Below, piece by piece: positions 18,468-27,815 of a DNA stretch of 64,000 nucleotides. The notes below the pieces were generated by a model. The model was not told where the DNA came from and ran no database searches. It worked only from the letters and a program-made list of their open reading frames with translations. Both the position numbers and the translations under genes were made by a program. The DNA comes from Vallitalea sp. (GTDB taxonomy: Bacteria > Bacillota > Clostridia > Lachnospirales > Vallitaleaceae), in the NCBI GenBank assembly GCA_025210515.1, contig JAOARM010000004.1, positions 1 through 64,000 of the forward strand, written 5' to 3'. Position 1 is the first letter of the stretch. Every line of letters starts with the position of its first letter.

Positions 18468-18962
18468 ATGAATTTAATTGTGGCTGTAGATAATAACTGG
18501 GCTGTAGGGTATAAAGGTGGATTACTTACTTATTTACCAGGAGATTTGCCTTATTTCAAAGAAAAGACAATGGGAAAAATTATTATAATGGGTAGAAAAA
18601 CATTAGAATCACTACCCGGTGGTAGACCTTTAAAAGACAGAACCAATATTATCATGACTAGAGATAAAGAATTTACATGTGAAGGTGCCAAGATTTGTTA
18701 TAACAAAGATGAAGTACTAGAATATGTAAAGCAATACACATGTGAAGATATTTTCATAATAGGTGGCGCGGAGATTTATAATCTATTTATGAATGAATGT
18801 AAGAAGGCATATATTACTAAAATTTATAAAGAAATGCCAGCTGATAAGCATATTAATAATATGGATAAACTTGATAATTGGAAAGTAACGTGGGAAAGTG
18901 AGAAGCAAGAGCATGAAGGACTAGTTTATCAATGGACAGTCTATGAAAATGTTAATATGTAA
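18468..18962 (+). CDS. folA: Dihydrofolate reductase
   Basis: Reduces dihydrofolate with NADPH. The N-terminal IVAVDNNWAVGYKGGLL strand and loop, the acidic substrate residue in PGDLPYF, IIIMGRKTLESLPGGRPL for NADPH binding, and IFIIGGAEIYNLF are all diagnostic. ATG 18468 is preferred over a GTG at 18462 because AAAGG lies about 10 bases before it and the family starts at this position. 164 residues is the normal length. It works with thyA immediately upstream. Confidence 0.93.
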   Translation: MNLIVAVDNNWAVGYKGGLLTYLPGDLPYFKEKTMGKIIIMGRKTLESLPGGRPLKDRTNIIMTRDKEFTCEGAKICYNKDEVLEYVKQYTCEDIFIIGGAEIYNLFMNECKKAYITKIYKEMPADKHINNMDKLDNWKVTWESEKQEHEGLVYQWTVYENVNM

Positions 18963-18990
18963 AGCTGATTAAAACAGTGGGAGGAATAAT

Positions 18991-19575
18991 ATGAATAATA
19001 AAAGAAAAATTATATATACATTGCTAATTACCATTGTATTAATATTATTCCTCGTTTATTTATCTAATAAAGACTATATTAATCATTTCAATAGATTTAA
19101 ACATAATGCTAAAATAAGTGGACAAAATATATTATTTTCTGATTTGGTAAGTCTTGAAAATAGTAATACACCATTAAATAAAGAAGAAAAAATAAAGCTT
19201 GAGAAATTAAGGGAAATAGATATACAAAATTACACTAGAAATAATGTATATAAAATATCCTCAGGATTTCATTATAATGATGTTTATCTATATGTCCATG
19301 ACCTTATTTATTTTGATGAACTAAATGAATTGAATATTGGTATTTCAATACTAAACTTAAAAAAATTGAATCCACATAAAATCCATTTTGATATACAATT
19401 AAATAATAAGCAGAGCCATTTACGTACTATATATAGAAGTAATTATGATAAGAAACTTTTCTTTGAAAGATGTACTTTTCATAACATTTCTTTCGACAAA
19501 AAATCGTCATTAAAAATGATAGTTAAGATTGATAATAAAGAAGCTACATTCCATATTTATCCTAAAAAACATTAG
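18991..19575 (+). CDS. Membrane-anchored protein of unknown function
   Basis: The 194-residue product has one N-terminal hydrophobic helix (about 5-25) and then a mostly extracellular polar domain, so it is probably a signal-anchored surface protein. A GGGAGG site precedes the ATG. The predicted soluble part mixes helix and a strand-rich C-terminal half. I recognise no family. It follows folA by 28 bases and may be cotranscribed, but the context does not indicate a role. Confidence 0.6.
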   Translation: MNNKRKIIYTLLITIVLILFLVYLSNKDYINHFNRFKHNAKISGQNILFSDLVSLENSNTPLNKEEKIKLEKLREIDIQNYTRNNVYKISSGFHYNDVYLYVHDLIYFDELNELNIGISILNLKKLNPHKIHFDIQLNNKQSHLRTIYRSNYDKKLFFERCTFHNISFDKKSSLKMIVKIDNKEATFHIYPKKH

Positions 19576-19595
19576 GTGTATAATATAAAATGTTA

Positions 19596-20849
19596 TTAGT
19601 ATACTTTCTTAATCCTAATATTCCTCACAAAAAATGCACAACTACCACATATTCTAATTATACTTACTATAATTAATGCATAGTATAAAGAGGTCATGTC
19701 TTTTAGCCATACGCTAAATAATGGTGCTATAGCAGCAGATGTATTAATAGCAATACTATAGACTGCAATATAGACTGTTCTATTTTTATCTGGAGTAACT
19801 TCTAATAATAAGTTAAACAATATAAGAATAGTTCCAGCCACAGAGATACCAACAATAATATTAAAAACTACTAAATATGTAAGAGATCTAGCAAATGTAT
19901 ATAAAATAGGTGTAATAGACATTCCTAATGTAGCGATTGCAAGTGCCAAACTGTTTCCAATCTTATCAGCCAATTTTGCCCATAAAGTAGTAGTTAATAT
20001 TGAACTAGCACCACTTGCTATAGCTATTACACTAATCCAAGATTCATTAGCACCTAGATGCTTTATTGTGTATATACTAAATAGAGGCCATCCCATTTGC
20101 CAACCAAAATGAAATAATAGTGAACAAGCTAGAAAAGAAACATATTTTTTCCTCTTAGGTATTTCTTTTATAGTGTGTACAAAATTATGGAAATACTCAC
20201 CTTTACCCAATTCTTCATTTTCTTTTTTATCATATCTGAACTTTAATAGTGTAATAATTTCTATTACCCCGAAAATAAAAGCTATCACAAAAAATATTTG
20301 ATATAGAAAAATAGTGTCTTCAGGAGTTTTTGGCACTAATGTTAATATTTGTCCCGAAATAAACGTTATAATTAGCCTGCAACAATCAGAATACCTATTT
20401 CTCAGACTCATAGCTCTTCCTCTATGTTCAGGTCTAAATATATCTCCAATAGAAGATTGATAACCCATTATAGCTACTGAACCTGGAAAGTTCATTAGAC
20501 CAATTAATAATACAAACAATATTGGTTGATATACTTTTGTTACAAAAGGAACTGCAACAATTATTAAGTAAACTAATTTTTGAGCAAATAAAAACTTACT
20601 CGTTATTTTTGTTTTGCTTCTTGCCGCTTCTATCAATAGTGCACCAGGTAAAAAAGCAAATACACTAAGTAATGCAGGTAATGAATTAAGCAGTGCGAAG
20701 TGATAATCAGAAGCTCCCATTCTTTCTGCAAATTTTGCTAAGTAAGGTTTTACAAGGTTAATAGATATAGAAAAAGCTATACCATTATATATATTATTTT
20801 TAATATTAGAATCAGTGATATCTGTTGTGTTAAATTTCTTCATGAGCAA
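19596..20849 (-). CDS. MFS-type transporter
   Basis: The protein has about 11-12 membrane helices in 417 residues and the loop-2 type motif PEHRGRAMSLRNRYSD, which places it in the major facilitator superfamily. The substrate cannot be told. The best start is TTG at 20849, with AAGGAAG 8 bases upstream; the ATG at 20843 would have a 14-base gap. It converges with the gene at 18991. Confidence 0.75.
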   Translation of the reverse strand: MLMKKFNTTDITDSNIKNNIYNGIAFSISINLVKPYLAKFAERMGASDYHFALLNSLPALLSVFAFLPGALLIEAARSKTKITSKFLFAQKLVYLIIVAVPFVTKVYQPILFVLLIGLMNFPGSVAIMGYQSSIGDIFRPEHRGRAMSLRNRYSDCCRLIITFISGQILTLVPKTPEDTIFLYQIFFVIAFIFGVIEIITLLKFRYDKKENEELGKGEYFHNFVHTIKEIPKRKKYVSFLACSLLFHFGWQMGWPLFSIYTIKHLGANESWISVIAIASGASSILTTTLWAKLADKIGNSLALAIATLGMSITPILYTFARSLTYLVVFNIIVGISVAGTILILFNLLLEVTPDKNRTVYIAVYSIAINTSAAIAPLFSVWLKDMTSLYYALIIVSIIRICGSCAFFVRNIRIKKVY

Positions 20850-21024
20850 TGTACTAACTTCCTTTATTATATATTTATTTATATTAAATGATATTCATTG
20901 TTGATTTTACTTCTTATATATTTAATTGTCAATAATAATATAGATTAATGTTATAAATTCTAATTCCATTAGTTATATAGAAAGGTAAAAATGCTAATAA
21001 TAATATAAATAAGGAGTGATTCTA

Positions 21025-21558
21025 ATGACTAGAAAAATATTTTTATGGGAGTTTGTTGGATTAATAGGAGCTATAATATTATGGACTTTTCTTCATACAT
21101 GTTATCAAACTACAGGAATAACACAGTTTTGTCTGTTTTCAGCAGTTAATGGAAGTATATGGGAACATGTAAAAATTGCTTTTTTTTCATTGCTTGCATT
21201 ATATATTGTAGAAGCTTTTTTCATAGCCAAGTACTGTAAAAACTTTTGGTATGGAAAGATGATGGGATTAATATTAGTTATTATTATAACACTGGGTGGT
21301 ATTTATTTGCTTTCTAATGTAATTGGTTTATCAATAGAAATATCTGATATTATTGCAGGTAGCATTGCATTTTTAGTATCACAGATTATCAGTTATAGAA
21401 TACTAATTTCTGAAGTTAATCACTCAATTTATGAAAGAGTATACTTATCTATCGTTATTATATTAATAATTCCTTTTTTTGTATTCACATTTTATCCAGT
21501 TGAAAATACTATTTTCAAAGATTTAACTACTAACGCATATGGTATTTTTGAAAAATGA
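21025..21558 (+). CDS. DUF6512-like membrane protein
   Basis: The 177-residue protein has about five membrane helices, and the early FLHTCYQTTG and NGSIWEHVKIAFF segments are typical of what I know as DUF6512 proteins of Clostridia, of unknown function. AAGGAG lies 8 bases before ATG 21025; an in-frame GTG at 21016 overlaps that site and is not used. No operon partner is evident. Confidence 0.65.
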   Translation: MTRKIFLWEFVGLIGAIILWTFLHTCYQTTGITQFCLFSAVNGSIWEHVKIAFFSLLALYIVEAFFIAKYCKNFWYGKMMGLILVIIITLGGIYLLSNVIGLSIEISDIIAGSIAFLVSQIISYRILISEVNHSIYERVYLSIVIILIIPFFVFTFYPVENTIFKDLTTNAYGIFEK

Positions 21559-21693
21559 GTATATTCACTATAAATTGCTAATATACAACATATATTTACA
21601 AAAAATCCAAAATATTCTAGACAAATAATAATATTTAATTTATAATATTTATCAAAGATATATATTATATAAAATTAGTGGAGCTGGTATTAA

Positions 21694-24600
21694 ATGCACA
21701 GAAATAATACAGAAGGTGCAATAACTGTTTTTCTAAGTTGTATATTATTAATTGTGATTGTTTTTACATGTACAATAATTGATTCTACAAGAATAAGAGT
21801 TGCCAGACTTCAAGCTATGAGAGCTATAAGATCTGCTACAAATTCTATCTTAGCCAATTATGATTCCAACATAGCTAGAGAATATGGTGTTTTTGTATTA
21901 GAAAAAGACGAAGATGATAATATAAAAGATAGAATAAAACTATATGCTAATGCCGCACTTAATCCTGAGTTAGATTTACCCAAAATAAACCAGATATATC
22001 AATATATCTACCCAGATAATTATGATGAATTTTTTAATCTATATAAATATGATATAAAAATAACTAATATTACTCCAATAGGTGCTCTCGTAGAAAATAA
22101 TACTGACTATATGCAATTTGAAATAATAGAATATATGAAATATAGAGCGCCTCTATTAGTTATACAACCTTTTCTAGAGAAATTACAGTTAATCACAAAA
22201 TCATCATCCACTACTTCATATATAAAGAAAAAAACAGAAATAATTAATAATGCATCAAATATAGATGATAAATATAGAGAATTAGAAAAGCTAATAGATG
22301 GTCTTAATATTAGTAAAAAAGGTCTATTAAAATATGAAGATTATTTTGTAAAAGGAATACTGCCGTATAATAAGGTAAAGAACAACTATTTACAAGAAAT
22401 TCCTAATAAAGAAATAAAAAAAAATCTACAAAATAATTTGTTTGATATAAGAAACAATATTAATAAATTGTACTCATACATAGATAATTTTGATACTGAG
22501 AAAAAATATATGGTAACTACATATAAAAAACTATACTCAATTAGACAAGAAATTAATTCATTATCATTAAAATTATCAGATGTAGAGAGACAAATAACTA
22601 TATTGAATATGAAAAGTAATAGTAATAAAGATAATAAACAATTGATAGAAGATACTCTTAATGAATTATATAAAGAGCAGAGCCAATTATCTAGTAGCCT
22701 AGCTAATGTTATACAAGACGAAGAAGTAACTAATAAAAAGTTTATAACTCATGCAATTAATGTAAAAGATATGAAAAATAATATTGAAAAATTAATAACC
22801 AATATAAATAATCTTAAAATATATCTTCAAAAAAATCAGTTAGCGTATGATGTAATTGAAGAAATAGAAAAAGAAAGTAATAAAATAAAAGGTGAAATTG
22901 ATACATTAGAAAAGGAATTAGAAAATAATAAAGAAGATTTAATTGAAAAAACATGTTTATCTATAGAAAATGAATTAGATGAATTGAAATTTAAAATTGC
23001 TATACCAGATGGAAAGAGAAAATACTCTTTAGTTAATAACTTAATAGCAATGAAAGACTCATTGAAAATTAATATAAATATGTTACAAGAGAATATACCA
23101 CATGTAACTAATATACAGCATAAAAAAGAAAATATACTATATCATATGTTATTTAATGAGTTTAATAAACAGGAGCTAGAAATTCTTCAAGCTTTTATTT
23201 CAGAAACCAATGATAGTAATAATGTGAAATTTAAGTTTCCAATAGGCTTTATTAATAATTTTATGAAATATAATGACAATAATTATAGTAAAAATTTGAA
23301 GGAGTCTTTACATAGTATAGATGATAGCATTGGTAATAAATATTCTACAGATAATATGATTTTTGACTATGGAGATATGAAGTCTTTTTCTGATTCAGAA
23401 AAAGATAAAAAAGATCCAAGAAATGAAGTAATTAATAATACCAAAAATATTGAGTTTACAAAAGAAAATAGAGATGTAACTAATAAAATAAAAGCAGATA
23501 TAATTCCTTCATTAAATTATGGAGAGAATGATAGTATACAGCTAGTAACAGATGAAAAAGCAGAATTTGAAAATGAGATAAATAATAATTATACTAATAA
23601 ATCTTTAGATATATTTAGCAAAATTGCAGATAAAATACAGGAAGAAACGATAAATATTAGAAATGAGCTTTATGTAAATGAATATATTATAGGTAATTTT
23701 AAATCCGCCTTAGATAATCTTCCACAATCAACTGGTATTACATTAAGTAATTACTCTAAAAAAGATCATTACATGAATAATGAAGTTGAATATATACTTA
23801 ATGGTAGTTTTAATGAGAAAACTAATATGAATCATGTAACTAATACTATTATTGGTATACGTTTCGTAATGAATTATATTCATATTCTTACAAATAGTGT
23901 TAAGAGAAATAGTGTAATGGCTATAGCTACATCTATGGCAGGCTGGTGGACTTTCGGGCTTGGAACATACATAGTTGCGGCACTAATTATGGCAGCATGG
24001 AGTTATGCAGAATCTTTTGTAGACGTTAAATACTTATTACAAGGTAAAAGAGTGGCTTTTTTAAAGACAAGTGGAGATTGGTATACTAGCCTAGAAGGAA
24101 TTTTTAATAATGTAGTTGATGAAACTGGAAGTTATATAACTAATAAGTTATCTGAAACTATAAATAAAATAGCTAACGAAACTAAAGAAAAAGTAAATCA
24201 TATAACTAATAGATTTACAAAAGAAGTATCATCATATTCACAACAAAAAATTAATGAAATTATAGAAGACACTAGTCGTTCATTAAATTACGCTATTGAC
24301 GAAATTGATAATACAATCAATGAAGTAATAAACAGTTCATTTGATTATATAAGACAAGGAGCAAATAAGCCAAATAGTACAGACTATAATATGGTTGATA
24401 ATGATCTTATATCAAATATTATTAACACCATATGTAATGACTACAGAGAAGCAATACTTAAAGCATCATATTCTAAGCTAATTATCATAAAAAAGGATAT
24501 ACTAAAAAAATATAATAATAAAATTGAATCTATGAAAAATAAATTAATTAACAATGTAGTAAATAATATTGAGTATACTTCAAACGCCTTTCAAAAAGAA

Positions 24601-25047
24601 ATAGATACAATTATAACTAATACTTCTACTAAGTACAAAGATATTACTAAAAAACAGATTATAAATATAACACAAAATGTTAAAGAGACAATCAACAAAC
24701 AAGTAAGTACATCAATCGATATTGAGTTAGGAAAACAAGGAAAAGGTAATAAAATTAAGTCACTTACACCTTCATTTACTTATAATGATTATCTCAGATT
24801 AATGTTGCTAATAGGAGTAGATGATGATACTAAACTATATAGAACACTTGATTTAATACAATTTAATCTACAAAAAAATAGAAATGATGATGATTTAATA
24901 TTAAAAAACTATAAGTATGGATATAGTGTAACAGCTAAGGTATCTGTTAACTATCTATTTTTCAAACTACCTTTTATGCCAGATAGAGCTAAAGACATAG
25001 GAAATAATTCATATACATTTACAGTTAAGACAGATATGGTTTATTAA
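21694..25047 (+). CDS. Large DUF5702-like, coiled-coil membrane-anchored protein of a Tad locus
   Basis: The 1117-residue protein starts with a TadG-like membrane helix (GAITVFLSCILLIVIVFTCTIID) and the RVARLQAMRAIRSATNSILANYD segment that I associate with DUF5702. A very long Lys/Asn/Glu-rich helical region follows, with coiled coils (about 180-480 and 790-990), a second membrane segment (about 745-775) and a C-terminal beta-rich part. It probably lies mostly outside the membrane as a structural part of the pilus system encoded with the next three genes. The +5 Glu of pseudopilins is replaced by Phe here, so peptidase processing is doubtful. Confidence 0.7.
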   Translation: MHRNNTEGAITVFLSCILLIVIVFTCTIIDSTRIRVARLQAMRAIRSATNSILANYDSNIAREYGVFVLEKDEDDNIKDRIKLYANAALNPELDLPKINQIYQYIYPDNYDEFFNLYKYDIKITNITPIGALVENNTDYMQFEIIEYMKYRAPLLVIQPFLEKLQLITKSSSTTSYIKKKTEIINNASNIDDKYRELEKLIDGLNISKKGLLKYEDYFVKGILPYNKVKNNYLQEIPNKEIKKNLQNNLFDIRNNINKLYSYIDNFDTEKKYMVTTYKKLYSIRQEINSLSLKLSDVERQITILNMKSNSNKDNKQLIEDTLNELYKEQSQLSSSLANVIQDEEVTNKKFITHAINVKDMKNNIEKLITNINNLKIYLQKNQLAYDVIEEIEKESNKIKGEIDTLEKELENNKEDLIEKTCLSIENELDELKFKIAIPDGKRKYSLVNNLIAMKDSLKININMLQENIPHVTNIQHKKENILYHMLFNEFNKQELEILQAFISETNDSNNVKFKFPIGFINNFMKYNDNNYSKNLKESLHSIDDSIGNKYSTDNMIFDYGDMKSFSDSEKDKKDPRNEVINNTKNIEFTKENRDVTNKIKADIIPSLNYGENDSIQLVTDEKAEFENEINNNYTNKSLDIFSKIADKIQEETINIRNELYVNEYIIGNFKSALDNLPQSTGITLSNYSKKDHYMNNEVEYILNGSFNEKTNMNHVTNTIIGIRFVMNYIHILTNSVKRNSVMAIATSMAGWWTFGLGTYIVAALIMAAWSYAESFVDVKYLLQGKRVAFLKTSGDWYTSLEGIFNNVVDETGSYITNKLSETINKIANETKEKVNHITNRFTKEVSSYSQQKINEIIEDTSRSLNYAIDEIDNTINEVINSSFDYIRQGANKPNSTDYNMVDNDLISNIINTICNDYREAILKASYSKLIIIKKDILKKYNNKIESMKNKLINNVVNNIEYTSNAFQKEIDTIITNTSTKYKDITKKQIINITQNVKETINKQVSTSIDIELGKQGKGNKIKSLTPSFTYNDYLRLMLLIGVDDDTKLYRTLDLIQFNLQKNRNDDDLILKNYKYGYSVTAKVSVNYLFFKLPFMPDRAKDIGNNSYTFTVKTDMVY

Positions 25048-25088
25048 GTATTAATAATACTAAGTCTTGAAATGAGGTTAATATACTA

Positions 25089-26285
25089 ATGAAAAAGTTA
25101 AAAGGTTCTTTAACTGTAGAAGCATCTATAGTATTACCTATATTTATTATGGCTATATTATCTATCACCTATTTTATTAAAATAATCTATATACAAGAAA
25201 ATATTCAAAATGCAATAAATGAAACAGCAAACGAAATGTCTACATATGCATATATTTTAGATAAAGCAAACATATTAGATACTCAGCAGCAAATATACGA
25301 AGATAGTATTTCACAAGTGAATGAGAATAACAGCAATATACAAAATATTATTAATAACTTAGAAACGTTATATAATACTATAGAAAATGCTAATTCAATA
25401 TATATTAGTAATCAAATTGCTCAATCATCTAGCTATGAGAAGATGAAGTCTAGCAATAATTTGCCAGATTTTATTGATAATTATATCAAGAATATTAAAC
25501 ATATCAAAGATGAAATAATGAATAATGCTACAACAGCCTATAAAAGTCTTAATGAAATAATGGGCTCAATTAATATAGTAATTAAAAACTTCAAAAATAC
25601 GATTATAAAAGAATCTTTTGCCAATGGTATAGATATAACTAATAATTATCTAGGAACTAAAATGGCTGAGATTATAATGGACAAACATATAACTAAAGAA
25701 CAGTATAAAAACTGGTATATTGTTAATGGAAAAGACGGAATGGATTTTAGACAATCAAGATTTATGTTAGATAATGAAGATATTGATTTAATAGTAAAAT
25801 ATAAAATTGCAATACCTATACCTTTTCCTGGATTAAAAGAGATAAGTATGATTCAGAGAGTGAAGGTAAGAGGGTGGACAGGAAATAGAGATAGTCAAAA
25901 AGTAAATAATACAGATAATGAAAACAATAATAATGACAAAGACCCCCATATAGATAAAGATACAATTGTATATCTTGTGAAAAATAGATCAGTATATCAC
26001 TTAGACGAAACATGTGTAAAGAAGAATAAAAAAGAAATAACATATAAGGATATTAAATATGACTTAGATCCATGTGACTTGTGCTGTAAAGAATCAAATT
26101 CTTATGAAGAATTACGCTTAGTCTATTATACAGAATATGGAGAAGTATTTCATATTGAAGAAAAATGCAAAAAAATATATTCGGAAACAGAACGTACAAC
26201 TATTGAAGAAGCTATAAAAAGAGGAAGAAGACAGTGTAAAGCTATAAGATGTAGAGAAAAAAAGAAAAGGATTGAAGATAAATGA
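25089..26285 (+). CDS. TadE-like pseudopilin with two Cys-containing C-terminal modules
   Basis: The N-terminus KG/SLTVEASIVLPIF has the pseudopilin pattern: cleavage after Gly, Glu at +5, then a hydrophobic helix. A helical region follows, then after an Asn/Asp-rich spacer (about 265-280) two similar modules of the type VYxxxxxxxYHxxxxC...Pro-Cys-x-x-Cys occur (about 285-335 and 342-390). They resemble small Cys-rich modules seen on surface proteins and could bind metal. Its stop codon overlaps the start of the peptidase gene (ATGA), so translation is coupled. Confidence 0.7.
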   Translation: MKKLKGSLTVEASIVLPIFIMAILSITYFIKIIYIQENIQNAINETANEMSTYAYILDKANILDTQQQIYEDSISQVNENNSNIQNIINNLETLYNTIENANSIYISNQIAQSSSYEKMKSSNNLPDFIDNYIKNIKHIKDEIMNNATTAYKSLNEIMGSINIVIKNFKNTIIKESFANGIDITNNYLGTKMAEIIMDKHITKEQYKNWYIVNGKDGMDFRQSRFMLDNEDIDLIVKYKIAIPIPFPGLKEISMIQRVKVRGWTGNRDSQKVNNTDNENNNNDKDPHIDKDTIVYLVKNRSVYHLDETCVKKNKKEITYKDIKYDLDPCDLCCKESNSYEELRLVYYTEYGEVFHIEEKCKKIYSETERTTIEEAIKRGRRQCKAIRCREKKKRIEDK

Positions 26286-26890
26286 CAATAATACTAGGGG
26301 CTATAGGAATATTATTAGGATTAATTACAAGTATATATATGCTACATATTAATATTAGAGAATTGATAATTAAACATAATAAATCTATGTATATAATTAT
26401 AGCAAGTTCAGTATTTATGATGATAATAACAGTATTATTGTATAAAAGATATGGTTTAACATATCAATTTATTTCCTTGGAAATAACTGCATGGCTTTTA
26501 ATAAGTATAAGCATAACAGATATTAAATACAAAGAAGTTAATATAAATATTATAATATTTTCAGTAATATTAGGAGTAATATTACTGGTAATTAATCAAA
26601 ATATAAAGTGGTATGAAAGTCTTATTGGTCTGTTTGGAATTGGTGGAATATTAGTAGGAATTTCTTATATAACAAAAGGTTCAATAGGTATGGGGGATGC
26701 TTACGTTATAGGGGTAACAGGATTACTTCTTGGCTACAAAATGGCTATAGCTATATTATTATATTCACTTGTACTTAGTAGTATATTAGGGATTATATTA
26801 ATGATACTTGGAAAAGTAAATAGAAAAACAAGATTACCTATGGTTCCATTTATATTAAGTGCTTTTATCATTATACAGTTTATGCAATAA
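26282..26890 (+). CDS. TadV/CpaA-type prepilin peptidase (A24 family)
   Basis: A membrane aspartic peptidase that trims pilins and pseudopilins. The two catalytic aspartates are visible in SITDIKYKEV (about residue 80) and in the signature GMGDAYV (about residue 138). There are about six membrane helices in 202 residues, and the N-terminal methylase domain of larger PilD enzymes is absent, as in TadV. It overlaps the upstream TadE-like gene by four bases, and that protein is a likely substrate. Confidence 0.82.
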   Translation: MTIILGAIGILLGLITSIYMLHINIRELIIKHNKSMYIIIASSVFMMIITVLLYKRYGLTYQFISLEITAWLLISISITDIKYKEVNINIIIFSVILGVILLVINQNIKWYESLIGLFGIGGILVGISYITKGSIGMGDAYVIGVTGLLLGYKMAIAILLYSLVLSSILGIILMILGKVNRKTRLPMVPFILSAFIIIQFMQ

Positions 26891-27057
26891 TAAAAAATTA
26901 CATATAAAGATATATTAAAAACAGCTGAATATACTTTTATTGATAAAAGCTTATTTTGTAAAGTAATTATGAAGAAAATATTATCTAGCCTAGTGGATAT
27001 TATAACGGCAATATAGAGCACTTTACATCTATTTTATGAAAAGAGGATGACATAATA

Positions 27058-27669
27058 ATGAATAAAAGATTGATAGGCAGTTTAACTGTTGAAGCTTCAT
27101 TGATTTTTCCAATAGTTTTATTTGTTGTAATTAGTCTATTATATATAGGAATTTATTTACATGATGTAACCTGTATGAAGGCTATTGTAAATGAAGCTAC
27201 ACAACGTTACGAATTAGCATACTCTAATAAAATAGATATTAATACAGGAGAAGTATTATCTAATAACAAAAGATTAAGTAGAGGATTATACTGGAGGTTT
27301 TCTAATTACAATGATCATGATAAATATGTAAAAGAATTTATTAGAAATAAAATCAAGGATAATCTAATAATGAAAGACGATAACATTATTATTAGTACAA
27401 AAATCATTCATAACAATATAATGAAATCTGTTAATATTACTGTAGAAAAAGATTTTACAACGTTTATAGCTCCAGTAAATAACATATTAAGTCTTAATGG
27501 AAAAAACTTAACAATGGCAGTAAGTTCCAAAGCTATAGTCAAAGATCAAGTAGAATTAATTAGAAATATAGATATGCTTGATAACATATCAGATGATATA
27601 CCTATTCTTAGAAATTCAAAAGAAAACTATAAAAAGAAGATAAGAGATATAATTGATTTCTTTCAGTAA
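27058..27669 (+). CDS. TadE-like pseudopilin
   Basis: The product starts IG/SLTVEASLIFPIVLFV, with predicted cleavage after Gly and Glu at +5 ahead of a hydrophobic helix. About 150 residues of soluble domain follow without Cys modules, so it is shorter than the TadE-like protein at 25089. AGAGGATG precedes the start. The ATPase, platform and Flp pilin genes of a complete Tad system are not in the window. Confidence 0.75.
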   Translation: MNKRLIGSLTVEASLIFPIVLFVVISLLYIGIYLHDVTCMKAIVNEATQRYELAYSNKIDINTGEVLSNNKRLSRGLYWRFSNYNDHDKYVKEFIRNKIKDNLIMKDDNIIISTKIIHNNIMKSVNITVEKDFTTFIAPVNNILSLNGKNLTMAVSSKAIVKDQVELIRNIDMLDNISDDIPILRNSKENYKKKIRDIIDFFQ

Positions 27670-27815
27670 TTATATAAAATATTAAGAAACCATAAGTATA
27701 CTACAAAAAATATTATAACACTTTTACTGCAAGGATATAGGTTGATATGATATAATTTTATGAAAGATTAGATATTGAAGTAATTACTATTTAATATAAA
27801 TAAGGGATGAATATA

